A DNA stretch of 64,000 nt, taken from NCBI GenBank assembly GCA_963969395.1, contig OZ017795.1, positions 2,790,001-2,854,000 of the forward strand, read 5' to 3'. The notes under the pieces are model-generated. The model did no database searches. It had not been told where the DNA came from and worked only from the letters and a program-made list of their open reading frames with translations. The stretch comes from Pseudoscleropodium purum. Its lineage: Eukaryota > Streptophyta > Bryopsida > Hypnales > Brachytheciaceae. The first letter of the stretch is position 1, and each line of letters opens with the position of its first letter. The translations under genes and the position numbers were made by a program. Of the stretch, positions 45,757-57,769 are shown in pieces.

Positions 45757-46800
45757 AGTGCTTGACCAAATTTTAAGTGATCACCACCTTGAGACTTTCT
45801 CAAAAATAAAAAAAAAGGCATAATAAAGATCAAGGAATAAGATAATCTATTTTTTTTAGCGTTTGAATGGAGAACACCTATTTGGTAACAATTAAGGTAG
45901 AAGGTCTATAAAATGCTTTGGCTCTGTAAGTGTTTTCTGATACAAAAGTACAATTTGAATAGTGTACATTTAAGGAGGTGGGCGCTTTTAGTGATTAGTG
46001 CATTTCAACTTCAAAAATTCATAACTAATTCCAAAAAGCTCCAAAGAATATGAAATGGCTTGGATTATATGGAATTCCATTTGGCTTTCAAAGAAAATCT
46101 ACTAAAAACATATACAAGAAGTCTCACTTCTCCAAAAAAATTATGAGCTTTTAATTAGGCACTTTGTGGATGTCCAACCTTAGAACATTTGCAATGCAAA
46201 GTTTGCTAAAGGGATAGGAAATTGGCAAAAGAGCTTTGTTGCCATAGCTGGGTTGCAATTTAAGGGAGGAATTGAGCATATCTTGAGTACAAGTAGGTTG
46301 AGTGGAAAAAAGTTTCCATTTGCAAAAATAGATTTCAAGAAGATTCTATATTATTCATAATTTTATTTTCCCAAACAAAATTACCATGAATTTTTTAGGT
46401 GAAGATTATGTTTGTCCCACATTAGTCATATAGGTCATCCATTTTTTTACCAAGGGCTCGTTGCAAAATCAAGAGTCTAGTAACCCAATGATAATGTGCC
46501 ATTCATGATTACTTATTCATCTCATACATGCACCAAAATAAACCTCCCTACATTGCCAAAGTGTGTATGTGATTAGGAATGGATTGACTCCCATACCATA
46601 TATGCCCCTAACGCATCATTGGGAGGTGGAACGATAAAAGGAGTGACAAGTTTTTTTTTAATTATATAAGAATTACAGAAAGGAAGAGAAGAAAAGATTC
46701 TACATTAAAAAATGACCTTCATGCAAAAAGAAAAGGTCCTATTTATAGGCACACATAACAAAGCATGAAAGGTCTAACAAATCAATTATGACTTTTCCTA
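45757..46800. repeat. Dispersed repeats F and G
   Basis: 45960-46090 (family G: ATTCATAACTAATTCCAAAA and GAATATGAAATGGCTTG) matches 54350-54480. 46330-46480 (family F: ATGAATTTTTTAGGTGAAGA, TTGCAAAATCAA) matches 49190-49350. TGTCCCACATTAG at 46412-46424 resembles the terminus of some plant LTRs, but no partner was found. Confidence 0.55.
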
Positions 46801-48639
46801 GTACCGGTACAAGCCCACTTGCAAATTCTTCATATTTTCCCAAATTGTCGACCCAAGGATGGAAACGGCACGCCTAAGAATAAAGAGAGACCAACACTTG
46901 ATTGCATGGGGGACATATTTTTCAGTGGTCCCTAAAGCATGGGCAAACAAATCATGCAAATAGTAAATAACTCTAGTACAATTTTTACTTTATGCTATGC
47001 TATATCATAACATTGCATAAGATAAACATGCAATGGTCCTCCTCTGCTTAGTTGAAAGATATTATGCCTCCCTAGATTCTTAGAAGAGACATATCAATTT
47101 TTTCAAGGATTGGGGTTGGCTGAGGAGCCATATAGTAAGCCCATTTTGTTCAGTGTGGACTCCCGGCTCTTCAAGGATGCCAAAGAGTGCCCTGCCTCAT
47201 TGGTAAACAATGTTATGGACACCTTGCGTATCTCGCAAGGAAGAATCCTTACCATACCCAATGTCTCTGGCTACAGTCCTGCAAAAATCAGGTACGGTAC
47301 TTGTGCTGTCTACAGAACAGAGCGGGCATCCGTCATTACAAATGGGTGTGGGCCTGTTCTGTCTGCCTTCACAAAAGCTCAGAGTAAAATAACAAGAAAC
47401 TTACATAGTTGATAGCTGAAAGTTGAAAGTTTCATCAGTTACTGTTACTGTGTGTAGCTAAGCTCCAAGTTTCTTAAACTCTCTATCGATCAAGCGCATG
47501 AGTGTCGGAGTGAGTATCATGAGCAGAATTTTTTATTTCATTTGTTTATTTCATTTGGGTAAGCAATGCCAAAGGCGATCTTCACTGTGTCACTCATGAA
47601 ACTGAAATTCTCTAGCTTACACCCGTAGGCATGGATACAAACACATACAATCTGGATCATTTTCTCACTGAATCATCCGTCATCCCAACGTATATACCTT
47701 CGTCCAAAACGAAACACAACCGAAAGAAACGTATTCTTTTTCTGTTTCGAAACAATTCAACGTTTTCATCCATTGCAAAAGGAGAGATACAGTGTAAAGT
47801 ATCGCCAAATATTCCGTCGACGGAGCTCGAAAACATAGATATTCTGGTTCCTTGTACTGTTTCCTCTCCTCTATCAATGGAAATTCCTTGTCCATGTGTT
47901 TCTAAAAAACAAAAACATATTCTGTTGCGCTTCAGCGAGACAGGTAGATCGCCCGCTTCCCCCAAAGTTCCTGATACAGTATTCGATTCGTGAGCTAGCA
48001 TCCTACCTTTTTCATTGGAGAATCCTAGTGGTCCATATGCACCACGTACATCCGTCCGATCGATTACTCCAGCTTGCAAGTAACCTAACCTACAAAGCAG
48101 CAAACTACCCCAAACAAACCCTTCACAATATGTGCAGTTGTGACTAAAAAAGATTCAATCTCGAACCGATTCAACTTGCATCAGGCTTCTGAATTGCAAG
48201 GTTCGTCCCACCGCAACAGACTCTGTCAACTGTTCCAGCAATTGATTAGACAGGATAAGTTACTGTAGATGTCCCGGCCACTCAAACCTTTGGGAAGTTG
48301 TGATGAATCTCGACACCAACTTGCAGTAGGGCCGGCACCAGGCGCGACGGAGGTCCCACCGCAAGCAGTGAGACTCTGTCAACTGTTCCAGCATTTCAAG
48401 ACAGGACAGGACGGATCGATAGAGGTCCCGGACACTTTTCAGTTGTGGAGAAGCACTAGATTTGTGGAGAACAGTTGGAAAGAGATTCGAAGATACCTCA
48501 GGACAGGGATTTCCTAATGACTTTTCTGCCATCACTAAGTTATTGGACAGCTGGCCAGGGAGGATTGACCCCTCTTTTACCCCGTGTTTCACCCTTGTAG
48601 AAAACACTGAAATTTTTCTATTTGCTGCAAATGAAAAAA
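46801..48639. other. G+C-richer island, no gene recognised
   Basis: The base composition resembles that around the confident genes. The frame 47110-47412 is open for 100 codons on the plus strand and contains a possible donor TCAG|GTACGG at 47291. An ATG frame 47631-47993 gives 120 residues rich in Ser, Lys and Ile, and a 148-codon minus-strand frame overlaps it. None matches a family I know. This may be a decayed or lineage-specific gene. Confidence 0.35.
48205..48455. repeat. About 100-bp direct duplication
   Basis: GTCCCACCGCAA, CTCTGTCAACTGTTCCAGCA, GACAGGA and GTCCCGG.CACT occur in order from 48205 and again from 48353. The second copy has a short insertion. The offset is 148 bp. Confidence 0.88.
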
Positions 48640-48735
48640 TTTGCAAATTCTGAATTCATATTTGCAATCAGAGACTCCTAGTAATTTGAGGGATACAATG
48701 AAATATAAAATTCAAGCGGCACAAAATAGGAGGCA
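48640..48735 (+). repeat. Dispersed repeat family E, copy 2
   Basis: AATTCATATTTGCAATCAGA at 48654-48673 is followed by GCACAAAATAGGAGGC at 48719-48734. It lies at the right edge of the G+C-richer island. Confidence 0.75.
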
Positions 48736-50130
48736 ATTTTGACATTTATCCTATGGTGGGGCAATAAAGGGGTTAATCCTCCATGATTATCGGAGCTTGG
48801 GTCAATTAAGGATTTTCGTTTTTCTATTTCTACTTTTCTTCTTGTTTGGGGTAAGTATAAGTATAGTAGCTGACCCATTTCCAAGCACTCAACCCATAAA
48901 TGATGTTGTGGACATTTTTGGTCAATGAATGATAAAGAATCTTGTTTTGTAGGACAAAAGTGCAACTATTCATCCTCTAAATTTTGTGGGAAGAAGGAAG
49001 GTCTTCTATAGTGACTTGACTTTTGGACAACAAGTGCTTTTTCATTTTTTTTAAATCCAAAAATGCACACAATATCAAAACAAATGATTACTATAGAGAC
49101 CAAGGGTGGTGTTCAAGGGTTAAGCAATTATGCATATTTAGAGCACAATTTTTTGGAATACATATTTTTTTTCCATGTATAAAAATAGAACTTAGAAGGA
49201 TTGCATATTTTTTCCATAATTTTATTATATGAAATGTAATTACTATGAATTTTTTAGTGGAAGATTTTCTATAGCCTATAATGGTGATATAGATTTGTAT
49301 ATATATTTTCTATTTGTAACCATAGGCTAATTGCAAAATCAACTAAGACCAAAATAAATAGGCAAACTTTACAATCATTTTTTTTATAAAAAAAATACCA
49401 AAATCTTAAACAGAGTATTGTTTTGATGAATTTAGATGAGATTTGATCATATGCCATAGCTAAGAAGAAAGGAAGTGAGCAATCAATGCATGTGTTTAGT
49501 TGGATAAAAAACATATGATCTAATGCAATTAAGTGTAACAATGCCTCTTTCTAGAAGTAGATCCTATAATAACCAACAACCATGAGCAAAGTCAAAACAA
49601 GAGTCAATAATTATTAAGAGCATCCTCTATAGTCCTTTTAATTTTGGCCCTCTAAATTGATAAAAAGTGGTTTTTTCTACTAATTAGAATTTGAAGCATA
49701 TGTGAAAACCTCCATGGTATAGTTCAAGGCTAAGACACTTCATTCTACAATAGGAAGAGGAGCAAAAAAATTTACAATAGAAAAGAATCAACACGTAATC
49801 ATGACAATATTTTGCCTTGTCTTTTCTTTTTGAAGGGTTCCCCAAAGAGAGACCACATGGCACATCACTCATTAGAATTTAGTGAATCCATGGTAGTAGC
49901 GGGTCTGTTCGTGAAAGGTATGTTCTAAAACGTGTTGTTCCTTCAAATTGGTGCTTTTGTTAGCCATTTGAAGGACCAAAAGGGATTCTAACCAATGCTT
50001 AATAATTTTAAGTGATTGATAAGTGATTAGCATGCCAATCATAATCTTCTCACACAAAGTGGGCCTAGTAGGTTGGATTTACCATAGGGGAAAATGAAAA
50101 AAAAAAAAATTATTTAAAAAAAATTATTTT
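48736..50130. other. A+T-rich DNA with a family F repeat
   Basis: Family F blocks TATGAATTTTTTAGTGGAAG and TTGCAAAATCAA lie between 49190 and 49350. No gene is supported. Confidence 0.5.
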
Positions 50131-50220
50131 CTCAAATTTTGAATTCATATTTGCAATCAGAGACACCAAATTATCTATGAGAAGTCTGGAACAAACCCTA
50201 GACACAACTCAAAATAGGGG
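50131..50220 (+). repeat. Dispersed repeat family E, copy 3
   Basis: AATTCATATTTGCAATCAGA at 50142-50161 is followed by CTCAAAATAGGGGTC at 50208-50222. It lies at the left edge of the F-box gene island. Confidence 0.75.
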
Positions 50221-50315
50221 TCATTTTTTACTTTTACCCCCTGGAGAACCCCGAAATTACCCTGCTGGGCCCACTTCGTGGGCAGTCATGTTACCACAGG
50301 AATAGGGCGAGGGTT

Positions 50316-50331
50316 GACGTGGCGTGATAAG
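50316..50331 (+). promoter_or_regulatory. G-box-like and I-box-like motifs upstream of the F-box gene
   Basis: GACGTGGC (50316-50323) followed 2 bp later by GATAAG (50326-50331). In plants these are the cores bound by bZIP/bHLH proteins and by MYB-related factors at light-responsive promoters. They lie about 230 bp before the candidate TATA box. TTCGG repeats follow. Function is inferred from motif knowledge only. Confidence 0.4.
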
Positions 50332-50557
50332 TCAGGTTCGGCGCAGCTTCGGTTACCCGACGTCCGTTGCTACAGCTTCGGGGACATCCGGCTTCGGTGT
50401 CAACAGTCAGCAGTTGTGTGCGACGACGAGGACAACCGGCAACCCTGCCCTTACGGCCTGCACTCCCGCTTGCCTGTAGCCCCCACGCCATGGATTTGCA
50501 GCACCTGGCCCTGCTTACAACAGAATCATTCCCTAACCATCCGCTCCCCTTCCCATT

Positions 50558-50563
50558 TATAAA
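50558..50563 (+). promoter_or_regulatory. Candidate TATA box of the F-box gene
   Basis: TATAAA within CCCATTTATAAATGCC, in a C-rich promoter-like context. It is about 1.05 kb before the ATG, implying a long leader that may contain an intron. No convincing leader donor was fixed. Confidence 0.45.
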
Positions 50564-50589
50564 TGCCTGCCTCTGCAATTTCAGCTTTG

Positions 50590-51612
50590 CAACTCAACAT
50601 TAGTTTCGCAGCTCATTGTCGTAGTGTTTGTCGCAGATAAGTAACAAGCTGCAGAGTCGCTTCCTGACTTACGGAAAAGGCAGCCATTAGCATTTGCTCA
50701 TCATCCTCTGATTAGGACTTCCTCTTGCGGGGCCTGGTGGAGATTAGGATATTTGATGTGCCGGCGTCTTTAGGATCTCGGTCATCGCTGGTCTTGGGAA
50801 GGGGCGAGTGAGAAGCGGTCCTGGTTCTTGGCTGCTGGTGGGGACTCTGTCTTTCTGTGGACAAAGATTCGTTACCTTTGGTGATTGTGTATGGACGGTG
50901 GAGAGAAATGCTTTTGATTTAGGAGCGGATGGACTTTTTTCTTTTCGTAATATTTTGTGAGATAGATCTGTGCATGTTAAAACTGTTTTGGTGTAATGAT
51001 AAATTAAGGGGAGGCCGGCAGTTGTGTGAGAGCCAATTTTTTGGTCCTCGGAGTGAGAGTTCTTGAGAAGATTCGAGCAGCTTTAGTGCAACGTGAGGAT
51101 TTGAGCTTGAATTGTGAGCGGCGAGTGATGTTGGAGGAATTGCGCGTTTTGTTTGCGAGTGGAGTTTTTTTATAAGCGTCGTCAAGAAGAGAGTGATGAG
51201 GATGTAGAGTTCTTGGTGCTGTGAAAATTTGTTAAGAAGCATGTATAAGCTTTAGTGTGAAATTTGGTTTATGTGTAATGAAAGGCCTGGATTCTTGTTC
51301 GAGTGCTCGTGTTTTGAATGTAATCACATGAGAAATTTATGCGGTGGTTGTGTTTGCTAGTGCGATTTTTTTTTGCATGTGCGTATTATTTCTCTTTCGA
51401 GTATGAATATCTGTGTTTGCTGGTAATGGTTGGTTGTTTCTGTGCTAAATGTTTGTGGAAATCATTTTCGCCATTCTTGAGGACTAGTTCGATTTTGCAA
51501 GGCTCTGTTTCCTGCATCTACTTATTTTTTTCCTAGTAGTTGTGTTCTAAGCCTGTAGATAGAAGGTTTTAGAAGTATACGAGTTTTAGGCAGCGTATAG
51601 CACAGCGCAGGC
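50590..51612 (+). other. Probable long 5' leader of the F-box gene
   Basis: G+T-rich DNA without a recognised coding frame lies between the TATA box and the ATG. Several in-frame and out-of-frame ATGs occur upstream, so either an intron is removed or translation is limited by upstream frames. Confidence 0.4.
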
Positions 51613-52704
51613 ATGGAGACGTCACTTTGGGATAGGTTTCCGACAGATATGCAGTATCACATATTGTCCAAGCTGCCCCTGCGAGCATTGATGAGGCTTC
51701 AGTGCGTGAGCAAACCTTGGAAATCCATCATCGCTAATCCCGGGACTCTGACTCTTTCGCGATCATTGAAGACACCTCTGATGGCAGAGCCTATGCTGGC
51801 GGTGGGGTACGACGGCAAGGAATCGTTGGAGTGGACGACGTACAGCTTCGAATCAAATCGGTGGTCGATTATGTCGTCGTTCCCCGAATTGGTTCAAAAG
51901 GCTGCCTCGTCAGGAGAGAAAGTGGATTACTATTCGGCAGGGGGATTGCTGTTTTTCTTGCTGTCTAGCTATAGCAACTACGGGGAAACGAGGTGCCTGG
52001 TGTACAACCCGTTGACGAGAGCCGCGAGGGAGTTGCCTCTGTTTGCGAGAGACTGGTTGTGTGGAGCGTTCGCAATCCCTATTGCGGACACCGAGGCCAA
52101 CTCGTACAAATTCATGATGGGAGACCAGGAACACTGGGCTCGTTACACATCTTCAACTGATTCGTGGGATGAAGGAAGCATCACATCTGTCGGGTGCCTC
52201 GCCAGTGGTACCAATGGTGTTCAATGCAATGACCTTTTGTTCTTTGTGGTTCCTACCATGCGAGGGCATAGTGATCTGGCTACTTACAACTCGGAGAAGA
52301 ATGTCTGGCTTGACACCTTCGATTACGAGCAAATGGCAGAGGTCGGGTATCATCTTAACAACCGCGGATACTGGGAGAACAACCGAATCTTCGAGTGGGA
52401 CGGGTCGCTGTTTTTGATGACAACGCAGGATGGCTGCATCTTCGAGCTGGATCTGAACACCAAGACGTGGACCAAGAGGTTTGAATTGCCAAGCACATTG
52501 TTAGCAGAATTTGAAAAGATTCAAAATTGCATTGCAAAAGGCAACAGGTTATGTGTCGTTGGCAGTGCCAAGACACCCAGATATTCCTCTTTATTTGTAG
52601 TTTATTTAAAGCAGCAAGACTCGTGGAAGAAGCTTGAGCCCTGTCCGTATGAGAGGTCGGATGGTCAATCGTTTCTCTTCCAGCCGAGTTTGCTGTCTGT
52701 GTAA
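51613..52704 (+). CDS. F-box protein with C-terminal kelch/beta-propeller-like region
   Basis: A single exon of 363 residues from ATG 51613 to TAA 52702-52704. Residues about 5-46, LWDRFPTDMQYHILSKLPLR and RLQCVSKPWKSII, form a clear F-box, the SKP1-binding motif of SCF ubiquitin ligases. The rest has repeating Trp- and Gly-containing segments (WTTYSFESNRWSIMSSF, YNPLTRAARELP, YTSSTDSWDEG, YNSEKNVWLDTF, LDLNTKTWTKRF, YLKQQDSWKKLEP). These segments look like degenerate kelch or F-box-associated propeller blades. Plants have many intronless genes of this layout. The protein should recruit an unknown substrate to SCF in the cytosol or nucleus. G+C-rich codons contrast with the flanking DNA, and no damage is visible. 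I cannot assign an orthologue, so no symbol is given. Confidence 0.93.
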   Translation: METSLWDRFPTDMQYHILSKLPLRALMRLQCVSKPWKSIIANPGTLTLSRSLKTPLMAEPMLAVGYDGKESLEWTTYSFESNRWSIMSSFPELVQKAASSGEKVDYYSAGGLLFFLLSSYSNYGETRCLVYNPLTRAARELPLFARDWLCGAFAIPIADTEANSYKFMMGDQEHWARYTSSTDSWDEGSITSVGCLASGTNGVQCNDLLFFVVPTMRGHSDLATYNSEKNVWLDTFDYEQMAEVGYHLNNRGYWENNRIFEWDGSLFLMTTQDGCIFELDLNTKTWTKRFELPSTLLAEFEKIQNCIAKGNRLCVVGSAKTPRYSSLFVVYLKQQDSWKKLEPCPYERSDGQSFLFQPSLLSV

Positions 52705-54250
52705 ATTTGTAATCTTTTTGTCATATATATACATTATATGTTAATAGGTTATCAATGTTGTGCAGGCTCGACCGGGTAGGATGCTTAGAACTTATGCTTG
52801 ACTTGGATTGTTGATACAGTGGCTTCAAGTTTTGCGCTTCTACCCGAACACCATCCTTTGCCGACTCAGGTGCACCGATCCCGACCTTTTTGGGTCACTT
52901 TTTGACTACCGGCAATACCCTCGAGTCTTGTTGCAAACTTGCTAGTATGTTTTTTTTTCAAATGCAAATTCTCACTACCATAGTTGTCATGCAATTTTCA
53001 TGTTTTCATGCGATTCTTTGGAGTCTTTGCTATTTGTTTTGATGTGATTGTTTGCAAGCAGCTATGCTCTTGGAACATAATTCGGACTGAAGTGTTCAGC
53101 CTTGATACAGAAGTTGATTCGAGAGATTATGGCTGATGTAGTTGTGAGCTGCAGAGGATGCTTACAGCTGTCGTATGCTGTTGATGGTACTTGTTGACCC
53201 ATAGAAGGCTGGGAGGTGAGAGTACCGATGGTTAGGTTACAAGTTGCAGTAGAGGATTGTGGACTTGGTCTATACTTGGCTGCCTTGGAATGAAGTTGCT
53301 GAGGTTTAACTTTGTAATCCTAGGGTTTGCTTGAAAAGTTTCACTAAGGATATGATGCACATTTGGTATTGCATAGACCAGATTAGGAATTATCCTTCAA
53401 AGACCTGGAAAGCCTTGTATACAACAGATTTTTCTGAGCCTGTATTTGAAATTATCTCCCTTCGTAGTGATTGCGTAATTACCTCTCTATGAGTTGATGG
53501 AGTTCGAGGTTGCTATTGCAATGCAATCTTCTTTTCTTTGCGTGGCAAACGGCGTCTTACTCATCTCCTTTGTTACCTCCCTGACCTGCAGTGGAACTGT
53601 AATTTCCTCCATCTGCTTGATGTTGCTGCGAATGACAACTTACCTATGTCCGGTATGGGCAATCTTTTCTAAAAGTTTTCCTGTGATTGGATGCATGTTA
53701 TTTGGAAGATGAGGTTTCAATGAGTTCGAGATGTTTCCCTTCTATACAAAACACGCTTCTTATGCATGCCCATGAAGGTGGCCTTTTTCAGCTATTGATG
53801 TAACAGTCCGCTTTGGCGGACCGTGAAGCATTTGATCCCGTCATGGGTGTGTTGTTTTCCTCTTTCCACTTGACCTCGTTGGGGAGTTGCGGTCTCACTC
53901 CGCAATTTCGCTTATTGTTTCGTACCTTCTCTCTGTTTTTAGTTGGTTTCATTCATAACACCATTCAACAGTAGAGGCGGGCTGTCATTTCTATACCTAT
54001 CCATGCAAAGGAGATATTCCCACTATTCCTCTTTTGTCTTGACAGCATGGCTCCTTTTCACCCATTGATGGTGTCCCGTCAGTAGCAGAGACCAAGAAAA
54101 CAATCCGTGACGGAATACCCACATGGCAACGGAGACCACTTGTGGGTCTTCTCATGGGTTGTTTTCCTAGTCTCACAGCACTTGATTCTACAGGAAATTC
54201 CACTAAGATAGAATAGCCCATTAAGGCAGAGTGCTCTAAGAGCAATCCTA
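52705..54250. other. Downstream part of the F-box island, no gene recognised
   Basis: Moderate G+C DNA probably includes the 3' UTR, starting with T-rich TTTTTGTCATATATATAC. It also holds the small hairpin GTCCGCTTTGGCGGAC (53807-53822) and a direct repeat CTAAGAGCAATC (54226-54259). Frames of 72 and 119 codons are open but not recognisable. Confidence 0.4.
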
Positions 54251-54289
54251 AGAGCAATCCTATTGTAAAAGTGTTCACTAATTTAAAGG

Positions 54290-57200
54290 TACGTATTATT
54301 TTCTTCATTGAACCAACAATGTACATTTCAAGAGGGGGTTGCTTTTTAGTGACCATTCTGTTTCAACTTCATAAATTCATAACTAATTCCACAAAGGTCT
54401 AAAAAGTATGAAACAACTTGTGTTAGATGCCAATTCCATTTTTCTTCCTATAAAATTTTATTGAAAATTGTCTCAAAGAATTTAGTTTTTCCCAAAATGC
54501 AATCAACTCTTTAAAAGTTGCTTTAAGAGCAAACCACCTATTGAACAAAAGATTCATTCTAAACACTTAGGGAATGACCATTATAGTCCTTTTCAATAAA
54601 TGAGATTTGGACTACATTGGATTGAGTTAATGGTTATAATCAATGTCTCAATAGGTGACAGTAATAGAATGATTAGTAACCACAATAGGAACTTCCATTT
54701 TTTGAGTATAAATTTATTGTAGGAAGTGATTCTTTTAGGCCTTTATGTTTTGCTTTAGGTGAGTAAGATGACCATCATGGGTACGTTTTTTGTTGGTTTG
54801 GAGGTACCAATACTTTAGAAATTGTTTAGACTATGATAGGCAATATACTTTAAAAATTTATAACAAATTCAAACTTTATTGAAAAAAATGTAATTTCAAT
54901 TGCTCTCTTTATTTCTCACTGACTTGTCTAATTGTCTTTATGTGGAGAAAAAAATTAAAAATTTAGGCAATGGCATAGGGCACTCCTAATTTTGCCTACA
55001 TTGGATTATTCTACTTTAGTGATTTATTTCTTCTTAGTTATAACAACTTATCAATATTGGTTTCACCTACATCCTAAACCTTAATTTCTAGTTCCTATTG
55101 GAGTTGACCCAGTGAATGTATAACAATGTTTGAATAATGTTATGTTGAATATGCCTCCACTCTCATATTCATTTCCAATTTAACTCTTAGTGTAATTTTC
55201 TTATACCCAAGTGATTGGTAGTAGCGCTACATGTATTTACTGACATCTCTTCTCCTCTTTTTCAACCCTATCCAAGTGCCACAAAATCTTATATTCATGC
55301 ACTTATAATCATGTCATCTTTAAAACCTATTCTATTGAAATAGCTTTAGTGCAACATACATGCAAAATCTCTCTTATTGCATGGTGCCAAGGACTATGCA
55401 CTAAGAGAGGTTTATGCAGTTTAAAAGTTCATAGGAACATGTGTCTTTCCTAAAGGCACCAAAAGAACACATGTTTCTCCATTTTGATTGAATGCACAAG
55501 ATCACCTACTACTTTTGCTAATGCTTTTATTGCACAATGTGTAGTATAAGCTATTGTAATAAAAGAAGTTCTAACTATACAGGCAAACAAAATATTATAT
55601 GTATGCACCATTTCATCTATAATTATAATATAAATTATTACATTATCTCCATCAATTAGAAAGATTAGCTTTTTATTAATTGTGTGAGGTCCTAAATTAT
55701 TGAGTACTCACTATATCTATTTTATAAAGACTACAAAATTCTTATTTTTTGGCACTCAATAGGCCAAAAAAATTCCAAGGATAATATAAGTGTCATCACC
55801 TTGTAACAAATTTTTAAATAGATTAATTCAAATTAACTTTGTAAATACCTACCTAAATTCGTGAGTATTTTAAATCAATTGTAAATTGCATATCAATCAT
55901 TTTATTATAATATATTTTTTATGATTGTCTATATTTATAGTCTATATGCACATGATAATTTTCAAAATTTGATATTATTCATTTTTAAATATTTAAAAAA
56001 CATTTATTAATTTTCAAAATTTTGAAACAAAATGAACTTGCATTCTTCTAATAATAAACATTTGAAAAAAGAATTTTCAAAATCCATACCATATAAATAT
56101 TAATAAACTAATATGAAAATATGAAAGAATTTGAAAGGGTGAAATTGAATGTTTGTATAAAAAGACACAATGTTAGCTTTAGGGATTTTGAAGAATATCC
56201 ATTTTTAAGATAAATACATCAATTTCTTGGTTTCTACTCAAATTAATTCAATTATTGCAAGATACATTAATCTTTTAAACTTGCGTTGCATTTTTCTACT
56301 AAACATATTTATATTCATTTATTTTTAACTAACTATTGATATAATAATGAAATATTTTTCTTAGACATGAGTGATTCAAATTCTAGAAATGAATTCTTTT
56401 CTAGTTGAAAAATGAATTAAAAAAAAACGAAATCCTTTGATTTGTACCAATTGAATAAATTTTGGCTTTTGACTTTTGTTTCATGTTTAATCCTTAATCC
56501 CCAAATACCTAGACTATCTCCTAAAATGGGACATATACAAATCTTGTCAATCAATTAATCCTTAAGTGTTTGGAAGTTCAATTTTTAGATAACAAACAAA
56601 CTTGTATTCATGTTTGTTTTTCATTATTGCTTGGATGATAGTCATCCTAATTTGTGGAGATACTTTATCAAGTTCTTCTCCTATCTAATGGTTGGATTTG
56701 GTGTTTCTAGAATACATGTTTTTGCTGAAATTACAAATGTGAAAATATGTCAAGTGGTTGACCAAGCCAAAATTGCATTGACTCTAGTTCCAAACTAAAT
56801 TTGCAAAAATGAGATCATAGATTTAAAGAATACAAAAATTTCAAAAAATTACTATGTCAAGAGAACCTCATTTCAAATTTATTTCAACAAGTTTCACTAA
56901 AAAAAATGATAAGATTTTGCTTGTAATTGAATTTAGAGGGATTTTTTAAATTTATAATTTTCCTTTCAAAATTTATAAAAACTATTAATGATAGCATTGG
57001 TGAATTTAATCATATGGATAGAATTTAAAATTCAAAATCTACAATTTTATTTGTATATCAATTCCAAAATATTCTTCTAAATAATATTTTATGATGGTTT
57101 TTAAAATAATAAATTTTTATTCTAAATAATAAATTGCTAACTTTGGAGAAGGATCTAGATGCTTAGGGGTTAACCATCACCGCAAATAAAATTAGAATAA

Positions 57201-57769
57201 AATAAGATACTTAATTTGACTCCTCCCTTCAAACAAAGAAGAACTTTGATTTGGATATAATAGATAGAATACATACATAATACGCATAGATATGATATAG
57301 GAATATGATATTATATATAGAATACTAATATGATATGACATATAAATATATGTACAAATATAGTATATAAGATACAATTTGTTAATCCTATATTAATTGT
57401 AATCTAGCATATTCAAAAAATATATTCTTACAGGGAGTAATGAAAACTTTATATATTATAATTCATTCATTTATTAAGTGAGGGGGTAAGTGAAGTGAAT
57501 TCACTCACTATTGCCTCAAAAGGGACACTCTTGCAATTTGCAAACTATACTATCAAATTGAACTTTATATGCACTCAAATTTTGCACAATATATTTACAT
57601 AACAATTTAATCTTGTATTTTAAGCAAATGAAAGTATATATCTAATATAAACTATAAATTTTTTTGAAAAATAGAATTCTCTATCATTTTTTGAGAAGAT
57701 TGTTAAAAAAATTTAGACCAATTTATAAAATATATGAGCCCTTCTAAAGTCCCAAAAGTCCCCTTGAGG
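54290..57769. other. A+T-rich DNA with a family G repeat, no gene seen
   Basis: 54350-54480 carries ATTCATAACTAATTCCACAA and AAGTATGAAACAACTTG, matching 45960-46090. The remainder is eroded A+T-rich DNA. A TATATA-rich tract occupies 57285-57365. Confidence 0.5.

Noticed and set aside
46412..46424. TGTCCCACATTAG as an LTR start or a snRNA upstream element
   Set aside because: No second LTR copy, primer site or correctly spaced TATA element was found nearby.
47657..48103. 148-codon minus-strand frame
   Set aside because: It begins at CTG and has no recognisable content; listed only as part of the island.
50291..50578. Overlapping 78-95 codon frames on both strands in the F-box promoter
   Set aside because: C/G-rich promoter composition keeps frames open; none looks like a protein.
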